Part shown: positions 1 to 11,396 of the stretch, one piece after another
Layout of the letters: each line of letters begins with the position of its first letter
Position numbering within the stretch: the first letter of the stretch is position 1
Assembly: GCA_020809705.1 (NCBI GenBank)
Contig: CP085829.1
Coordinates: 5,208,001 to 5,272,000 of the forward strand
Length of the DNA: 64,000 nucleotides
Direction: 5' to 3'
From: Calonectria ilicicola
Lineage: Eukaryota; Ascomycota; Sordariomycetes; Hypocreales; Nectriaceae
Made by a program: the position numbers and the translations under genes
Notes under the pieces: model-generated
Told to the model about the DNA's origin: nothing
What the model saw: only the letters and a program-made list of their open reading frames with translations
Databases searched by the model: none

Positions 1-1176
1 CTTTGGTATTGTCGTCTTTGGTGGCCTGACGAGGTTGACCGAGTCTGGGTAAGTGGTCCGAGCCAATTGGCCCGTCGCATAACACTACTAACATGAGGAA
101 TCAGTTTGAGTATCACGGAATGGCGTCCCGTCACTGGTTCCAAGCCTCCAATGTCCCAGGCTGAGTGGGAGTCCGAATTCGAAAAGTACCGTGCCTCGCC
201 TGAGTTCAAGCTGCTTAACCCCCACATGAACCTCGAAGAGTTCAAGCAGATCTACTTCATGGAGTGGTTCCACCGTCTCTGGGGCCGCTTCATTGGCATG
301 ACCTTTGTTCTTCCCACTTTGTACTTCATCGCTCGCAAGAAGGTTACCCCCAAGATGGCTGCCAACCTGCTCGGAATCTCCGCCTTGATTGGCTTCCAGG
401 GCATCATTGGCTGGTGGATGGTCAAGTCTGGTCTCAAGGATGACCTCTTTGCTCCTGGCTCTCACCCTCGTGTCTCCCAGTACCGCCTCACCACCCATCT
501 TGCAACCGCCTTTGTCTGCTACTCTTGGATGCTCCTCTCCGGTCTTGCCGTTCTTCGCACCCACCGCTTCCTCAAGAACCCCGAAGCTGCCATCCAGTCT
601 ATTAAGGCTATTAACAACCCCGCTCTGTCTGGTTTCCGCCGCTCCGTCTTTGCTGTTGCTGCTCTGACTTTTGTTACCGCCATGTCCGGAGGCCTGGTTG
701 CCGGTCTCGATGCTGGTCTTATCTATAACGAGTTCCCCAAGATGGGCACTGGCCTGTTCCCTCCCAAGAGCGAGCTATTTGACAAGTTTTACTCTCGCAA
801 GGAAGATGGCTCTGATATCTGGTGGCGCAACATGCTCGAGAACCCCAGCACTGTCCAAATGAACCACCGAATTCTCGCAGTCTCCACCTTCTGCGCCATC
901 GTCTCTCTCTTCGTCTTTGCTCGCACAAGGAAGGTTGCTCCTTTCCTACCAGTCAACGCCAAGCGCGGTTCCACCGGTCTGCTTCACATGGTTTCTTTCC
1001 AGGTCGCCCTCGGCATCAGCACCCTCATCTACATGGTTCCCATCCACCTCGCCGCCACTCACCAGGCCGGTGCCCTTGGCGTGCTCACCATGGCCCTCAT
1101 CCTTGCGCAGCGACTGCACGTCCCCAAGCCCACATTGCGCCTCCTGGAGCAGAGGCTGAAGCAACTCGCCAAGTAA
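1..1176 (+). CDS. COX15: COX15, heme A synthase (3' part; gene starts before the window)
   Basis: Heme A synthase of the mitochondrial inner membrane, which oxidises the C8 methyl of heme O to make heme A for cytochrome oxidase. Exon 1 ends at 48 and exon 2 is 105-1176; the 56-nt intron starts GTAAGTGG, ends ATCAG, and has branch-like CTAAC at about 88-92. Splicing restores the family motif LTESGLSITEWRP across the junction. The visible 372 residues are nearly all of the catalytic core: the His-bearing MEWFHRLWGR, THLATAF, VQMNHRILAV and HLAATHQAG motifs, which supply the conserved heme histidines, and several hydrophobic helices. The N-terminal part, including the mitochondrial targeting region, lies outside the window. 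An AATAAA sits about 50 nt after the stop. It converges tail to tail with the lysyl-tRNA synthetase gene. Family assignment is secure. Confidence 0.96.
49..104 (+). other. Intron in COX15
   Basis: GTAAGTGG donor and ATCAG acceptor, 56 nt. Removing it joins TCT GG|T TTG AGT and rebuilds the conserved ESGLSITEW stretch, which is the reason for placing it here. Confidence 0.93.
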
Positions 1177-1540
1177 ATGGCATGATGGTGGTGTGACCAC
1201 GACACGAAAACCCACCCGACTGTAAAATAAATCAAGTGTATAATACTAGACTATGAGCATGCGGCATGAGGTGTGGAATGAATGACGGGCTTGGATAACG
1301 GCCCCGCAATAGAAGCAAGCATGTATAAGACAAACTCAGCTCAAGACGGCTTTTATGAACAGCCTTCTAAAAAAAAATCAGAACATCTTTTTTATTTTAT
1401 TTTATTTCTTTATCTACTTTCTCATGAATCCAAAGTCACAAATGAAACCGTGACTGGAAAATACCGTGACCTCATAACCGTTTCCCTAATTTTTGTATTT
1501 GACGTTTCTAGGTTTCTTTTCTTTTTATACCCTAGCTAAT
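1177..1540. other. Convergent 3' spacer between COX15 and KRS1
   Basis: AT-rich tail-to-tail spacer. It holds a candidate poly(A) signal AATAAA at 1226-1231 for COX15. I see no gene in it. Confidence 0.6.
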
Positions 1541-3490
1541 TTACTTGTGAGCTGGAACTTTTGTTAGCTTCTCTCATCTCACACACATGTATGATTTAGG
1601 ATTCTCGACTTACCAATACCCTCGGTGGGGACGGGCTCAATGCCAACCTCCTCAGCAGCCAGCTTCTCCTTCTTGGGCTCATCCTTCATGAAGGGGAAAG
1701 CCAGGACCTCACGAATAGTGTAGTTGTCAGTCAGGAACATGACCATACGGTCAATACCCATACCCCAACCACCGGTGGGAGGCAGACCGTACTCGAGGGA
1801 AGTACAGAAGTTCTCGTCGATGAGCTGGGCCTCCTCGTCACCCTGGTCCTTCTGGCGGGCCTGCTCCTCGAAGCGCAGGCGCTGGTCGAAGGGGTCGTTC
1901 AACTCGGTGTAGGCGTTGGCAATCTCCTTCTTGCACACGAAAGCCTCGAATCGCTCGCACAGACCGGGGATTTCACGGTGGTACTTGGCTAGAGGGCTCA
2001 TGACCTGGGGGTGACCGGTAATGAAGGAGGGGTTGACACACTTCTCCTCAATGAACTCACCAACCAGCTTGTCAATCATGCGGGCGTTGGTCAGGGGAGG
2101 TGAACAGTCAAGGTTCATCTTCTTGAGCACACGCTTGAGGAAGTCGTTGGTCTCCTGAGTGTGGAGCTGGTCACCAGGAGGGAACTTCTCGCCGGTAGCC
2201 TCCTCGAGAGTGGGAATCATCTCGTAACGTGGCCAGGGCTTCTCCCAGTTAACTTCGTACTTCTCGCCGCTCTGGGTGTGGAAGGTGGTCTTGTATCCAC
2301 CAGTCAGGTACTTGACGAGGCCGGAAATCATGTCCTCGGTGATGTCCATCAAGTCGTTGACATCAGCGTAAGCCTGATAGAACTCAATGGTGGTGAACTC
2401 GGGGTTGTGGGTAAGATCAGCACCCTCGTTTCGGAACTGACGTCCGATCTCATACACTCGGTTTAGGCCACCAACAACCAACATCTTGAGGTACAGCTCA
2501 GGGGCAACACGCATGAACATCTGCATGTCGTACTCGTTATGGTGAGTGATAAAGGGCTTGGCGGTGGCACCACCAGCAATCTGGTTCATCATGGGGGTCT
2601 CAACCTCGACGAAATCACGCTCATCGAAGTATCGGCGGATCCAGGTAATCATCTTGGATCGGGTGATGAAGACGTTGCGGGACTTTTCGTTGCAGATAAG
2701 ATCAAGGTAACGCTTGCGGAATCGAGTCTCCATGTCCTTGAAGCCGTAGTGGTCATCAGGCAGGGCATGCAGACAAGGAGTCAGGAGAACAATCTCGGTG
2801 GCAAAGATGGACAGCTCGCCTTCCTCACCCTTCTCAATCTTGCTCTTAGGAGCAGTTCTAACTCAAGGTCAGCAAAAATGTGTTTTTAACACCTCAACTA
2901 GGAATTGAGTGCACCAACCTTCCTGGGTATCCAACAATACCGATAATATCACCACGGCGGAGGTGCTCGTGCTGAGCCTCGAAAGCAGGAGCGCCCTCGC
3001 GCACCTCTTGGGCCTGGCACATGACCTGGACCTTGACACCCTCTGTTCGCACATCGTAGAAGACCAGCTTGGAACCAGAGGATCGCTTGCCGTGGATTCG
3101 GGCACCGAGCTGGACAACCTTGTCCTTGGCGTGCTCGCCGGACTTGAGGTGGCCAAACTCCTCGACGAACTTGCGCAGGTCGTAGGTCACATGGAACTTG
3201 TGGGGGTAGGGGTTGGGGCTCTTGGTCTCGCGCAGCTTGTTGATGTTCCGTGATCGGATCTCAAAGTACTGGTTGGGAGTGAGGTCCTTCTCAGCAGCCT
3301 CAGCACCGCCAGCCTTCTTGGCAGGGGCAGCGGGGGTGCCCTTCTCGGCGGCCTTCTTCTTCTTTTCCTCCTCCTTTTGGCGGGCCTTCTGGCGCTTCTT
3401 GAGTTCCGTCTTGGACACTCGCTCGCCTGTCACCTCGTCAAGGTGCAAGTTGGCGACCTGTTCGGCCGGGGGTGCAGCGGCGTCAGCCAT
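1541..3490 (-). CDS. KRS1: Cytosolic lysyl-tRNA synthetase
   Basis: Class IIb lysyl-tRNA synthetase that charges tRNA-Lys in the cytosol. Exons on the minus strand are 3490-2919, 2857-1614 and, most likely, 1551-1541, giving 608 residues (yeast Krs1 is of similar size). In order: a Lys/Glu-rich N-terminal extension typical of eukaryotic LysRS, an OB-fold anticodon domain ([20 protein letters not shown]), motif 1 ([10 protein letters not shown]), motif 2 ([20 protein letters not shown]) and motif 3 ([14 protein letters not shown]). Intron 1 (2858-2918) splits an Arg codon in GYPGR|TAPKSK. The last coding exon is tiny and its acceptor is uncertain: three nearby AGs are all in frame with a stop (see findings). 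I chose the AG that lies about 12 nt after a CTAAC branch point. No targeting peptide is evident. Confidence 0.95.
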
Positions 3491-3971
3491 GATTGCGCTC
3501 GTATCGCTCGAAGTTGTGGTTGTGGGCGTCGAAACAAGGGAAACCAGACTGCAAGAATCCTATTGTAGACAAAAAGAATATGTTTCTGAGTCTGTGGTGG
3601 ACAAGGTCAGGGCACTGAGGGGCAGAAAATGTCGGATTTGGCGCCACAATCGCGGGGTAAATTTTTTGAGTCACAGCTCCCATTCGTGACTCAGCCCCTC
3701 CAAAACAAACCAAAAAAAAATCTATAGAGCCCATGTCTGGAACCAGTGCCTGAAGGCTATCATGTGAATACTGGAAAGTTTAATACGAGCTCAGATAGGT
3801 CTATGTCCAATAGTGTTTTTTCATATTAACACATCAAGAGCAAGCTAAACAACGCTCCCTGAGTCTTTTGATCATTACAATATCTTTGTTGGTGCAAATC
3901 TCCCCAATCCTGTAAACCTCACGAAACGCCTGACAGCGTCGTCCTGTCTGGTAAAATCACAAAATACACTC
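3491..3971. other. Spacer: KRS1 promoter and 3' flank of the zinc-finger/polyQ gene
   Basis: About 480 bp between two genes that both read leftwards. It holds an A9 run (3711-3719) and AT-rich sequence near the downstream gene's stop. No convincing ORF. Confidence 0.5.
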
Positions 3972-4428
3972 TTATTCCATATACATTGGATCTCCTCGCA
4001 CTCCTTGCATGGCCATGCCCATATCCGCGCCATGCATTGCAGTGTTCTGCATCGCCATGTTCATATTGGGCATAGATCGACTCATTGCCATAGGTGTTCT
4101 GCCCACAGGGCTTGCCGTGCCATTGGGCATCATAAATCGAGGGTCTGGATTCGCACGCTGTTGTTGGATGGGTGCCCGAGTCCGGGGAACCTCAAGAGTA
4201 GCCTGCTGCTGCATCGGCGGCTGAGGCTTAACCGGAGAGGTATTCATTATCGCAAAACTGTCATCGTCCTCCATCTCAGCATCAGCATCCTGATCACTCA
4301 TCTCTTCAATTGAAGGGGGTGCCGTAGTTGTGGTTGATCCCGCAGACTGTTCAGTCAATCCCCCAGGTGTGCTTGCTGTGGATTGACGTTTAAGTGCTTG
4401 AGGCTGAACTTGAGGCTGCGGCTGTGAC

Positions 4429-4463
<35 letters not shown>

Positions 4464-6094
4464 ATGCTGCTGCTGCTGTTGTTGTTGTTGCTGTTGTTGC
4501 TGCTGCTGCACCTGTGCCTGGGGTTGCTGTTGTGCCTGGACCTGTGCCTGAACTTGTGCTGGTTGCGGCGTAGAAACTCGAGGCTGCACGGGTGTTTGGA
4601 TTTGAGGCGCAGGCTGGTTATTGCCGTTCACAACAGGGGGTGTCGACTGGTCGAGTGGCCGTTGAGCACTCATGCCACCAGAGCTAACGCGCGAGGCTGT
4701 AATTACATTCTTCCACCGCTCAATAGACTTGGAAACAATCGAGCTCAAATCAATTTGGGTGTCATCAAGACCAAAGCCCATTCCCTTACCACCACACATG
4801 ACACCTTGCTCCAGCAAGGCATTCAGAACCTCCCGCTCTATTGGTACCGTCATTGGCTGGGAGATCCTAAACTCCCGAGGCTGCTGCGATCGGTTCAGCT
4901 GCTCCAATTGAGCCTTCAAATTAGAGTTTTCCTGCTTCAACTTGTGTTGCTCCTGCTTCACCTTCTCCGTCTCCTTGTGCTTTCGGCCAAAGCTGCGGGC
5001 TAGTTCCAGGACCCAAAGCTCCTGGCGCCGCTGATCAGGCAGCGACTCCCAGACAGTGTAAGCTGACTGCAAATGTTCAGAAACCTGGGCCTCGAGATTT
5101 TCAGCTGTCTTCTCAGCATTCCGGGCCGCTTCACGAAGATCTCGGAAAGGCCCATTGGCTGGAAGAAAGCTTGACTCCTCCGCCGCGGCCGTGGTTGCTG
5201 AGGCGCACCTCCGCTTCCAGGCTTGAAATTCATTCTGGAAATAGGTTCGCAGGGCGTCGAACTCGCGCTGGCCTGGGGACTGGACAGACCAGGATGTTGA
5301 GGTGGGGTGTTGTGTGGATGAGAAGAGGGTTGGAGGTGGCTGAAGACATTGAAGGGTCAGGGCCGGAAAGTCGAGGGATAGCGGATCGAAGTCGAAGGGC
5401 ATTGAGTTGGTGTCGAGCTGAAGTCTAATGTGGAATTAGCAAAACCCTCAAGGCGAATTCATTGACATGATGCAACATACCTAGCTGCTCTCCAAGAGCT
5501 GAGCAACTCTCGCAGAGCCAGCTCAGCTGCACGGGCGGTGTCCATGGCATCAGATAACTTTTGCTTTACATCAAATTGAACCTTGTGCATAGCTTGTTTG
5601 CTCACGGTACGTTGCATGTTGGGGCGTTTCATTGGCTCAGGCGTGGCGTCTCCATCCCAGCCGGTTTTCTTGGAGATGCCGTCCATTACACTTGTCGCCT
5701 CCCAGCCGGACTGGTGAGGACTCTTGAAATTGGAATCAACAGAAAATTGGCCCTCTTTCATGAGGGAGGGTGACTTGTGTCCATCGCTGTCGGCTGAAAG
5801 AAACTCCTTCTTGGAGGAGGGCTTGGGGGTACCTGCAGGGGTCGAGGTCTCCCGTCTGCCACCAAGAGATCCTCGAGGCTGACGTCTAGTAATGCCACCT
5901 CGGAGCTTCTTGATAGCATCGACATCGTGAATGCCATCCGGGGGCTTAGGGTTTTTTTCCTTGATGTACAAATCGAGATGGCGGCCGAGCGAGGACGAGG
6001 TGAAGGCCTGTCCGCAGTAGGGGCAGCTCTTGTCCTTTGGGGCGCTGACCTTGGGAGTGGTCGAGTCGGTGGATTGGGGAGTGGCGTCGGCCAT
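3972..6094 (-). CDS. Rad18-like zinc-finger protein with long polyglutamine tract, 688 aa
   Basis: Two exons (6094-5481 and 5424-3972) joined across a 56-nt intron with GTATGTTG donor and ATTAG acceptor; the join restores one frame (SWRAAR|LQLDTNS). The N-terminus carries a compact finger, C24-x2-C27-x11-H39-x3-Y43. That is the spacing and sequence style of Rad18-type UBZ4 fingers (CPxC...HLD), except that Tyr replaces the last Cys ligand. Next come a basic segment, a conserved-looking helical middle (about residues 185-400) with a Lys/Glu/Gln-rich coiled coil, then a glutamine-rich region with two Q runs split by one His. The tail is acidic and then Met/Asn-rich. It is probably nuclear and regulatory, inferred from composition only. 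I do not recognise a named orthologue. Confidence 0.82.
4427..4510 (-). repeat. CAG/CAA repeat encoding polyGln
   Basis: Trinucleotide tract encoding about 14 Gln, one His, then about 12 Gln. CAA and CAG codons are mixed, so the tract is not a pure slippage run. It sits inside the zinc-finger/polyQ gene. Confidence 0.9.
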
Positions 6095-8913
6095 TATGAA
6101 GAATATACTCGGGTCGAGGGCGTATTAGGGGGGAAAGGAGTGCTGATGAGCTAGGGGGAGGAAGAAAAGAAGCTGGTGGTTTTTGTTGGAAGCAGCAAGC
6201 TTAGGGCTCCTGTTGGGGAGCAGGAGGTCCGTCAATCATAGGGAGCGAGCGACGAGGAAAAGGAAACGAGCGTGTCGAGGTCAAGGCCTCCGGAGGTGAG
6301 GGCGATGAGGGCAAGGTGAGCCGCCAGACAAAGGGGAACTAAAGAGCATAAGATGAAGAAGAGAAGAACAAAAAAACGACATGGGAGTTGATATCCGCCG
6401 GGGGGGCAGAAGAAATGGGTAGTAAGGGGAAGCCGTGCAGTATCGCTGGGACTAATTATTTTTTTTTAAACAGCCTCCGTTCAGGGGCGGATCCAACAGC
6501 CTCCCCAAAAGACGCCCCCCAAGCACCCCCCAGCAGCCCCAGCGGCCCTCCAAGGACCCCCAGATTGGCGCCGCTAGCACCGGCGGATCCCTGAAGTCTA
6601 GTGGCCTTCCCGTTGGACTCGGTCCCTTCCATCCCATTGAATCCCGCCCCTCCCTCCTCCCCTAGGTGGTGGCCGTCTTGTCGCTCGCTTAGCGCTGATC
6701 GACCGCTCTAAGAGGCCGTCCTAGCGCCCTCTTGGCCTGGCAATGGTTCTATTCTTGTTGAGTGACCTTCTAGGGGCACAATTGAGTTGATGCGTTTGAC
6801 TGCCAAATGTCGACACATGGCACTCTCGCCGAAAAGATCCCAGCACCGAGCCATTGGGGAATGTGTGCAGTGTGGACAGGGTTGGCACTGCACGAGGGAC
6901 CAAGGGACCGAGGGACCGGCATTTTACTCCATACAGACTACAGCTGTCCGCCACACACACACGCCAGCGACCCGAGTCCAGCAGCAGCGGAAGCGGGTAG
7001 GCGCATGTACTGTACGTATCCGAGACTCGGGGACTGGGACTCACTGCCAGGAGTACGAGGCGTCTGGAACGGGACGAGACATGAAAGCAGGATAGGGAGA
7101 TTGTCTGGTGACTGCGGTAGACGCCTCACGTCCAAGAGACGCAGACTCAGGATTGCTGGACAGCACTGTTGCCCTAATTCCAATGTCGAATGGGATCAGC
7201 ACAACGTAAACAGTGCCAGCAAAACACGTTGACGTTGTCATCATCAATGCCGTCCTAGTCGCGTCCGGCCGCGTGATTGGCTCATCGTGGCTAGGCCATC
7301 GGTTAGGTCTGCATGCAAGATGCAGACTCTGGACATTATCTCACCGTCGTTGCTTGCCATTTTTTAATTCAACCTGCTGCACGGCGCCCAGTCCGGCCTC
7401 CTATTCAACTGCTGTCAGCTGTCTCCGCCCACTTGCCAGATCAGAGATCGGCCACAGCCCACACCACACCCCAGGACAAGTTTGCTGTCCCCCCCACAGA
7501 CACAGCGCAGGTGACAGTCACGCACGGAGAGAAGAGCTTCTCGCCAGCCGCGGGCGGGAGGGAACAAGACCGCCGCGGCCCCTGTAGGGCCAGCAATCAC
7601 AGGACGCTGGCATCGGCAGTCTTGCGGCGCTAAGCTCTCAGGATTGGCCATTGCCAGGGGCATGGGTGGCACCGACCACGCGGTCGTTCAAGAGCCAACC
7701 TGCAACATCCTGGTCCGAGACACGGTGAGCTTGCATGCCCCTTTATCACTGCAGAACTGTCGCCGTATTTCATAATTACATTCTGCAGCGGCTGTGAAAT
7801 CCCGCATTTATGATGACTCTGGGCCTCTTGTTCGGGGGCGCATTCGCCAGGAAAATCATGTTGTGGATGAGGTGTATTATTGCATCTCCTTGATTGGCTG
7901 ACCGTGTGCGACTTTGAGATGGATGTCAATAGCTTTCCGTGCCAGGGAACGGACGGAACGTGGGTCCGAGTCGCTATAACAGACTGGCTCAAGGCTGGCG
8001 TCGACCCCTTCTCTCTACCCCTGAAGAAAGCCACCAAAGGTGCCTATTGAGACCCAGTAGGGGAACGCGGATACGGCAACTAGCCCTGGGGGGGCAAAGC
8101 ATGACAGAGGCCAGCAAAGCCTAGCCTTTCAATGCCCTGGGTCTACGCTATTCTCTAGCCGCTTCTGAGTGACACCTCGTCAAGTGTTTGGGGTAACGAA
8201 TGCCGCATACCTATCCGTGCTCAACAAGCGTCTATCCCATTTTAAGTGCGATTAGGTTGTTTGAACGTCATGTAGCTGACTTTTCTTTTCTTTCTGTCAT
8301 CCCCAGAATTCTACATACAACAGGGGAACAGAAAGAGCCAGGGCAGTTATTCAATGACAATGACACTATCTCGGCGTCATTTGTCCAACCCCTGCCTGGT
8401 TAGTTCCAGGTTTTGCTTCTGCTCTTTGACCTCAAGGAGCCATTGCAATCTGGAAGCCTCCTCAGAATTTCAGGGGGTAAATTCTCATTTGTGACAAAAA
8501 CTTGCATCATCGATTTTTTTTTTTTTCTGTATTCTTGGATGGGTTAATCAATCAGGCTTAGTAGCCTCGCACGGCTTCAAGCAACAAAATCTGCTTGGGT
8601 TGCGGACAATGCTGGGCTAATTGCACCCAAGCGTTCGGAGAGCAACTTTATTTTCTCCTCCCAAGATGCACTTGTCACGTGATGTTTGCCACACTTTATG
8701 CCACACGCAAGCCACATGCCTCAGCCTCAACCCATAATCGTAGCCTGATAGAGAGCTCACTGCCGACCGCAGCTGTTTCGCGTGAACACTATTGTTTAGG
8801 GAAGGAATTTTAGGTGCGGGCAGTTCAACTTTCCAGCGAGGACAATCCAACAACTCCACAATTGCGCGAGAAACTGACCCTCCACGGATAGCGAACAAAT
8901 ATCGAGCTCCAAA
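6095..8913. other. 2.8 kb divergent spacer upstream of the polyQ and HP1 genes
   Basis: GC-rich and without a supportable gene; the ORFs here are short, overlapping and of odd composition. Visible items are a palindromic TCACGTGA at 8675-8682, about 230 bp before the HP1 start, a T-rich run at about 8514-8526, and C/G homopolymer runs at 6480-6540. It probably holds both promoters. Confidence 0.45.
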
Positions 8914-10048
8914 ATGCCACCCGGTAAGGCGAATTTTTTCATCACCGTCGCGTCGTGGTGTCTTCGGCGCATACGATAGTCAGCCGCGATCGTGCAGCGA
9001 GGACGCGCCGAACACCCACCCACGGCCTCCGCCCATGTCGCAAACCTCCAGGAACCAAAGCTAAATATTGCACAGCTCTGAGCGACAATGAATCCTCCGA
9101 TCGCAGCGAGATCGGAACTCCTGCCCGTAAAACTCGCAAGGCTTCAATCAAGTCTGCATCCGACTCTACAACCGGGGACGACGACATTCTCAATGGACAA
9201 CAACCGGTTAGCGATGGCAGTGAGGATGAAGAAGAGGATCTCGATGAGGATATGTACGATCTTATTATCATCACCCAGAACAGTTCGACGCTTACACGTT
9301 CCCAGATTCATTGTAGAGAAAATCAACAAGCACATCATAGATGAAGACGTAGGTGGTGTTTGTCCAATTCGGATGGGTTCTTTTTGGCTAATTCGTATCC
9401 AGGGCAGTCTCAAGTTCCAGGTGAAGTGGGAGGGTTACGAGAGCAAGAAGGACTTGACATGGGAGCCTGAGGAGAACCTCAAGTATGCGCCAAATGAGCA
9501 TTCCCTCTCCAACGACACAATTGCTAATCAATGTCTTTAATAGGGAATCTGCTGGAGAAGTCCTCGATGAGTATTATGCAAAATTAGGCGGTCGAGAGGC
9601 AATCTTTGATGAGACAGAAAAAGCATCCAAGACCAAGAAGCGCCGCCGAGCAACTACCAGCACAGCTGCCAACGCCACGACAAAGCGATCCCGACGAAAC
9701 GGTCAACATCCAGCCGAAGCCACCCCACCTGCCACTCTAGCCGCGATTTCTCATAAATGGAGTCCCCCTGCGGGGTCCTGGGAAGACGATATCGAGACGA
9801 TTGATGCGTGCGAAGACGAAGGCAGCGGCAGGCTCGTGGTATACCTAATTTGGAAGAATGGACAAAAGACGAAACATGACACAAGCACCATTTATAAGAA
9901 ATGTCCGCAGAAGGTAGGTTTAATTGAACAGTTTCAATTCAACCTCGGGCCACTGACTAACACGGCTCAGATGCTTCAATTCTACGAACGACATGTTAAG
10001 ATTGTCCGAGATGAAGCCAAAGAACAAGCGGATGAAATGGAGACCTAA
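8914..10048 (+). CDS. HP1: Heterochromatin protein 1 (chromodomain + chromoshadow domain)
   Basis: Binds H3K9-methylated nucleosomes and builds heterochromatin (hpo in Neurospora, hepA in Aspergillus). Six exons: 8914-8923, 9076-9253, 9306-9348, 9403-9482, 9544-9913 and 9971-10048, closing one 252-residue frame. An acidic N-terminal region leads to the chromodomain (about residues 63-114), with the aromatic cage filled by F64, W86 and Y89 in IFIVEKI and VKWEGY. A basic hinge (KKRRR, KRSRR) follows, then the chromoshadow dimerisation domain (about 183-242, from WEDDIETIDACED to QFYERHVKI). The first coding exon is only 10 nt (MPP plus one base) before a 152-nt intron. Every junction falls inside a conserved motif, which supports the model. 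In fungi HP1 acts downstream of H3K9 and DNA methylation at AT-rich repeats. Confidence 0.93.
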
Positions 10049-11231
10049 TGACTGGACCTGGGCGCATTTGGGCTTGCTTTGCGATGTCGGCGGGATACCA
10101 GAGCGAGTTTCCTCAGGAGTGGTTGTTTTTTTTTCGTAGCTTGGGGAAATTAATGATTGATATTCATACCTGACAGAGGAACAAGCATATGGAAAAGTTT
10201 GAAACACGTACTACAGTACGGTCGAGTAAAGTTGAGGGCTCTAGTTTATGAGGACCAATGGCATTAAGAAAAAAAAATAAAGGATAAAGAGATATGGTGG
10301 TTTTTGGCCAGCAACGGCAGGATCTTGAGCCCTAGGAGATGAAATGTCGTACCCAGGATGCTCAAAAGTCAGGGTCGCTACCCACAGTTGTCACAGTCCG
10401 AGACAGGGCAAGACAGGCAGGATTTGAAGTGTTCGCAGATGAGGCGCGGGCTTGGTCCAATGGCAGGCGGCGAGATGACGCTCGGCGAGGCTGGGAAGAT
10501 GGGCTAAAGTGAACGCGACGCGTCAGGCCCCTTGCAGGATGCCCCACAGTGGGCCGCTGAAAATCGGTTTTCCAGCGGCTGGGCGCCGGGATGGGCGGTG
10601 TTTCCGGAGCCTCTGGCGGGGTCCCAGCGGCCTGGGCCAGGGTCCCAACACGCGTGGGCACCCAAAGCTCGCACCCAAAACTCGTCGTCCCAGCCTTGCC
10701 AATTTTGACCCCAAGAAAAGAGGTGGCGGGGCAGCCACTTATATCTGCGAGGTGTCGCGGGAGCTTCCCAACGTGTGCATTCTTCTCCCTGCATCCTGTG
10801 TATCCTCTGATCCCGTCTTGGAATATTCCAGTGCAGACATTCAAAACCAGATTCAGCTCCTAGCAAAGTGCATTTTTTACTTGCCCGGTTTGCTCAATTG
10901 AGACTACGCTGCAATCCCACCGCACTCGCAACCAACACACGCACTATCGCACACCGCGCGCAAGCCACACTGGTTGTTCGGTCAACTATCACAAAGTCAC
11001 CCCGCCAGTCTGCAGCATTTATCTCTCTGACCACCTTCTGCTTCTCCTGTCGGTACGTTGACCCTCAGCTCCCCCCCAGATATATTCGCATTTATCGATT
11101 TGCCATACTGACTGCGTTTCTAGAGTACCAATCCTTGACAAGCTCGTATCACAAGCTGTCTTGAGCCTGTGACGCAACCCTAGCACAGCAATTACACCCA
11201 TTTCCAGCCGCAACACCACCCCACTGCCACC
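10049..11231. other. HP1 3' flank and leader of the small membrane protein gene
   Basis: The right half is a pyrimidine-rich leader. The segment at 10360-10740 is GC-rich with short ORFs on both strands and no recognisable product. Confidence 0.45.
11053..11123 (+). other. Probable 5'UTR intron of the small membrane protein gene
   Basis: GTACGT donor, TACTGAC branch-like sequence at 11106-11112 and TTTCTAG acceptor, 71 nt, ending about 108 nt before the start codon. It is placed by splice signals only. Confidence 0.5.
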
Positions 11232-11396
11232 ATGAAGAAGAACGACGTTATCGCCGTCATCATCATCATCCTCTTCATCCTCCTTGCAGCCGTCTCCTTC
11301 GGTATCTGGAAGCTGGTCAACGTCGCCAAGACATCTATGAGCGCACAATCCGGATCCAGCTCCAGCGGCACAGACTCTCAGATTGTCGACGCCTAA
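11232..11396 (+). CDS. Small single-pass membrane protein, 54 aa
   Basis: Intronless ORF of 55 codons including the stop, with a strong start context (GCCACCATGA). Residues about 6-28 form one hydrophobic helix (DVIAVIIIILFILLAAVSFG), preceded by MKKN and followed by a Trp-Lys boundary and a Ser/Gly-rich polar tail. A long pyrimidine-rich leader with a likely intron precedes it, as expected for a transcribed gene rather than a chance ORF. I recognise no named family. A role as a membrane-anchored micropeptide is inference from the topology. Confidence 0.72.
   Translation: MKKNDVIAVIIIILFILLAAVSFGIWKLVNVAKTSMSAQSGSSSSGTDSQIVDA

Noticed and set aside
4437..5003. Leu-rich frame on the + strand
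   Set aside because: Antisense translation of the polyGln tract and its flanks (CTG/TTG read as Leu).
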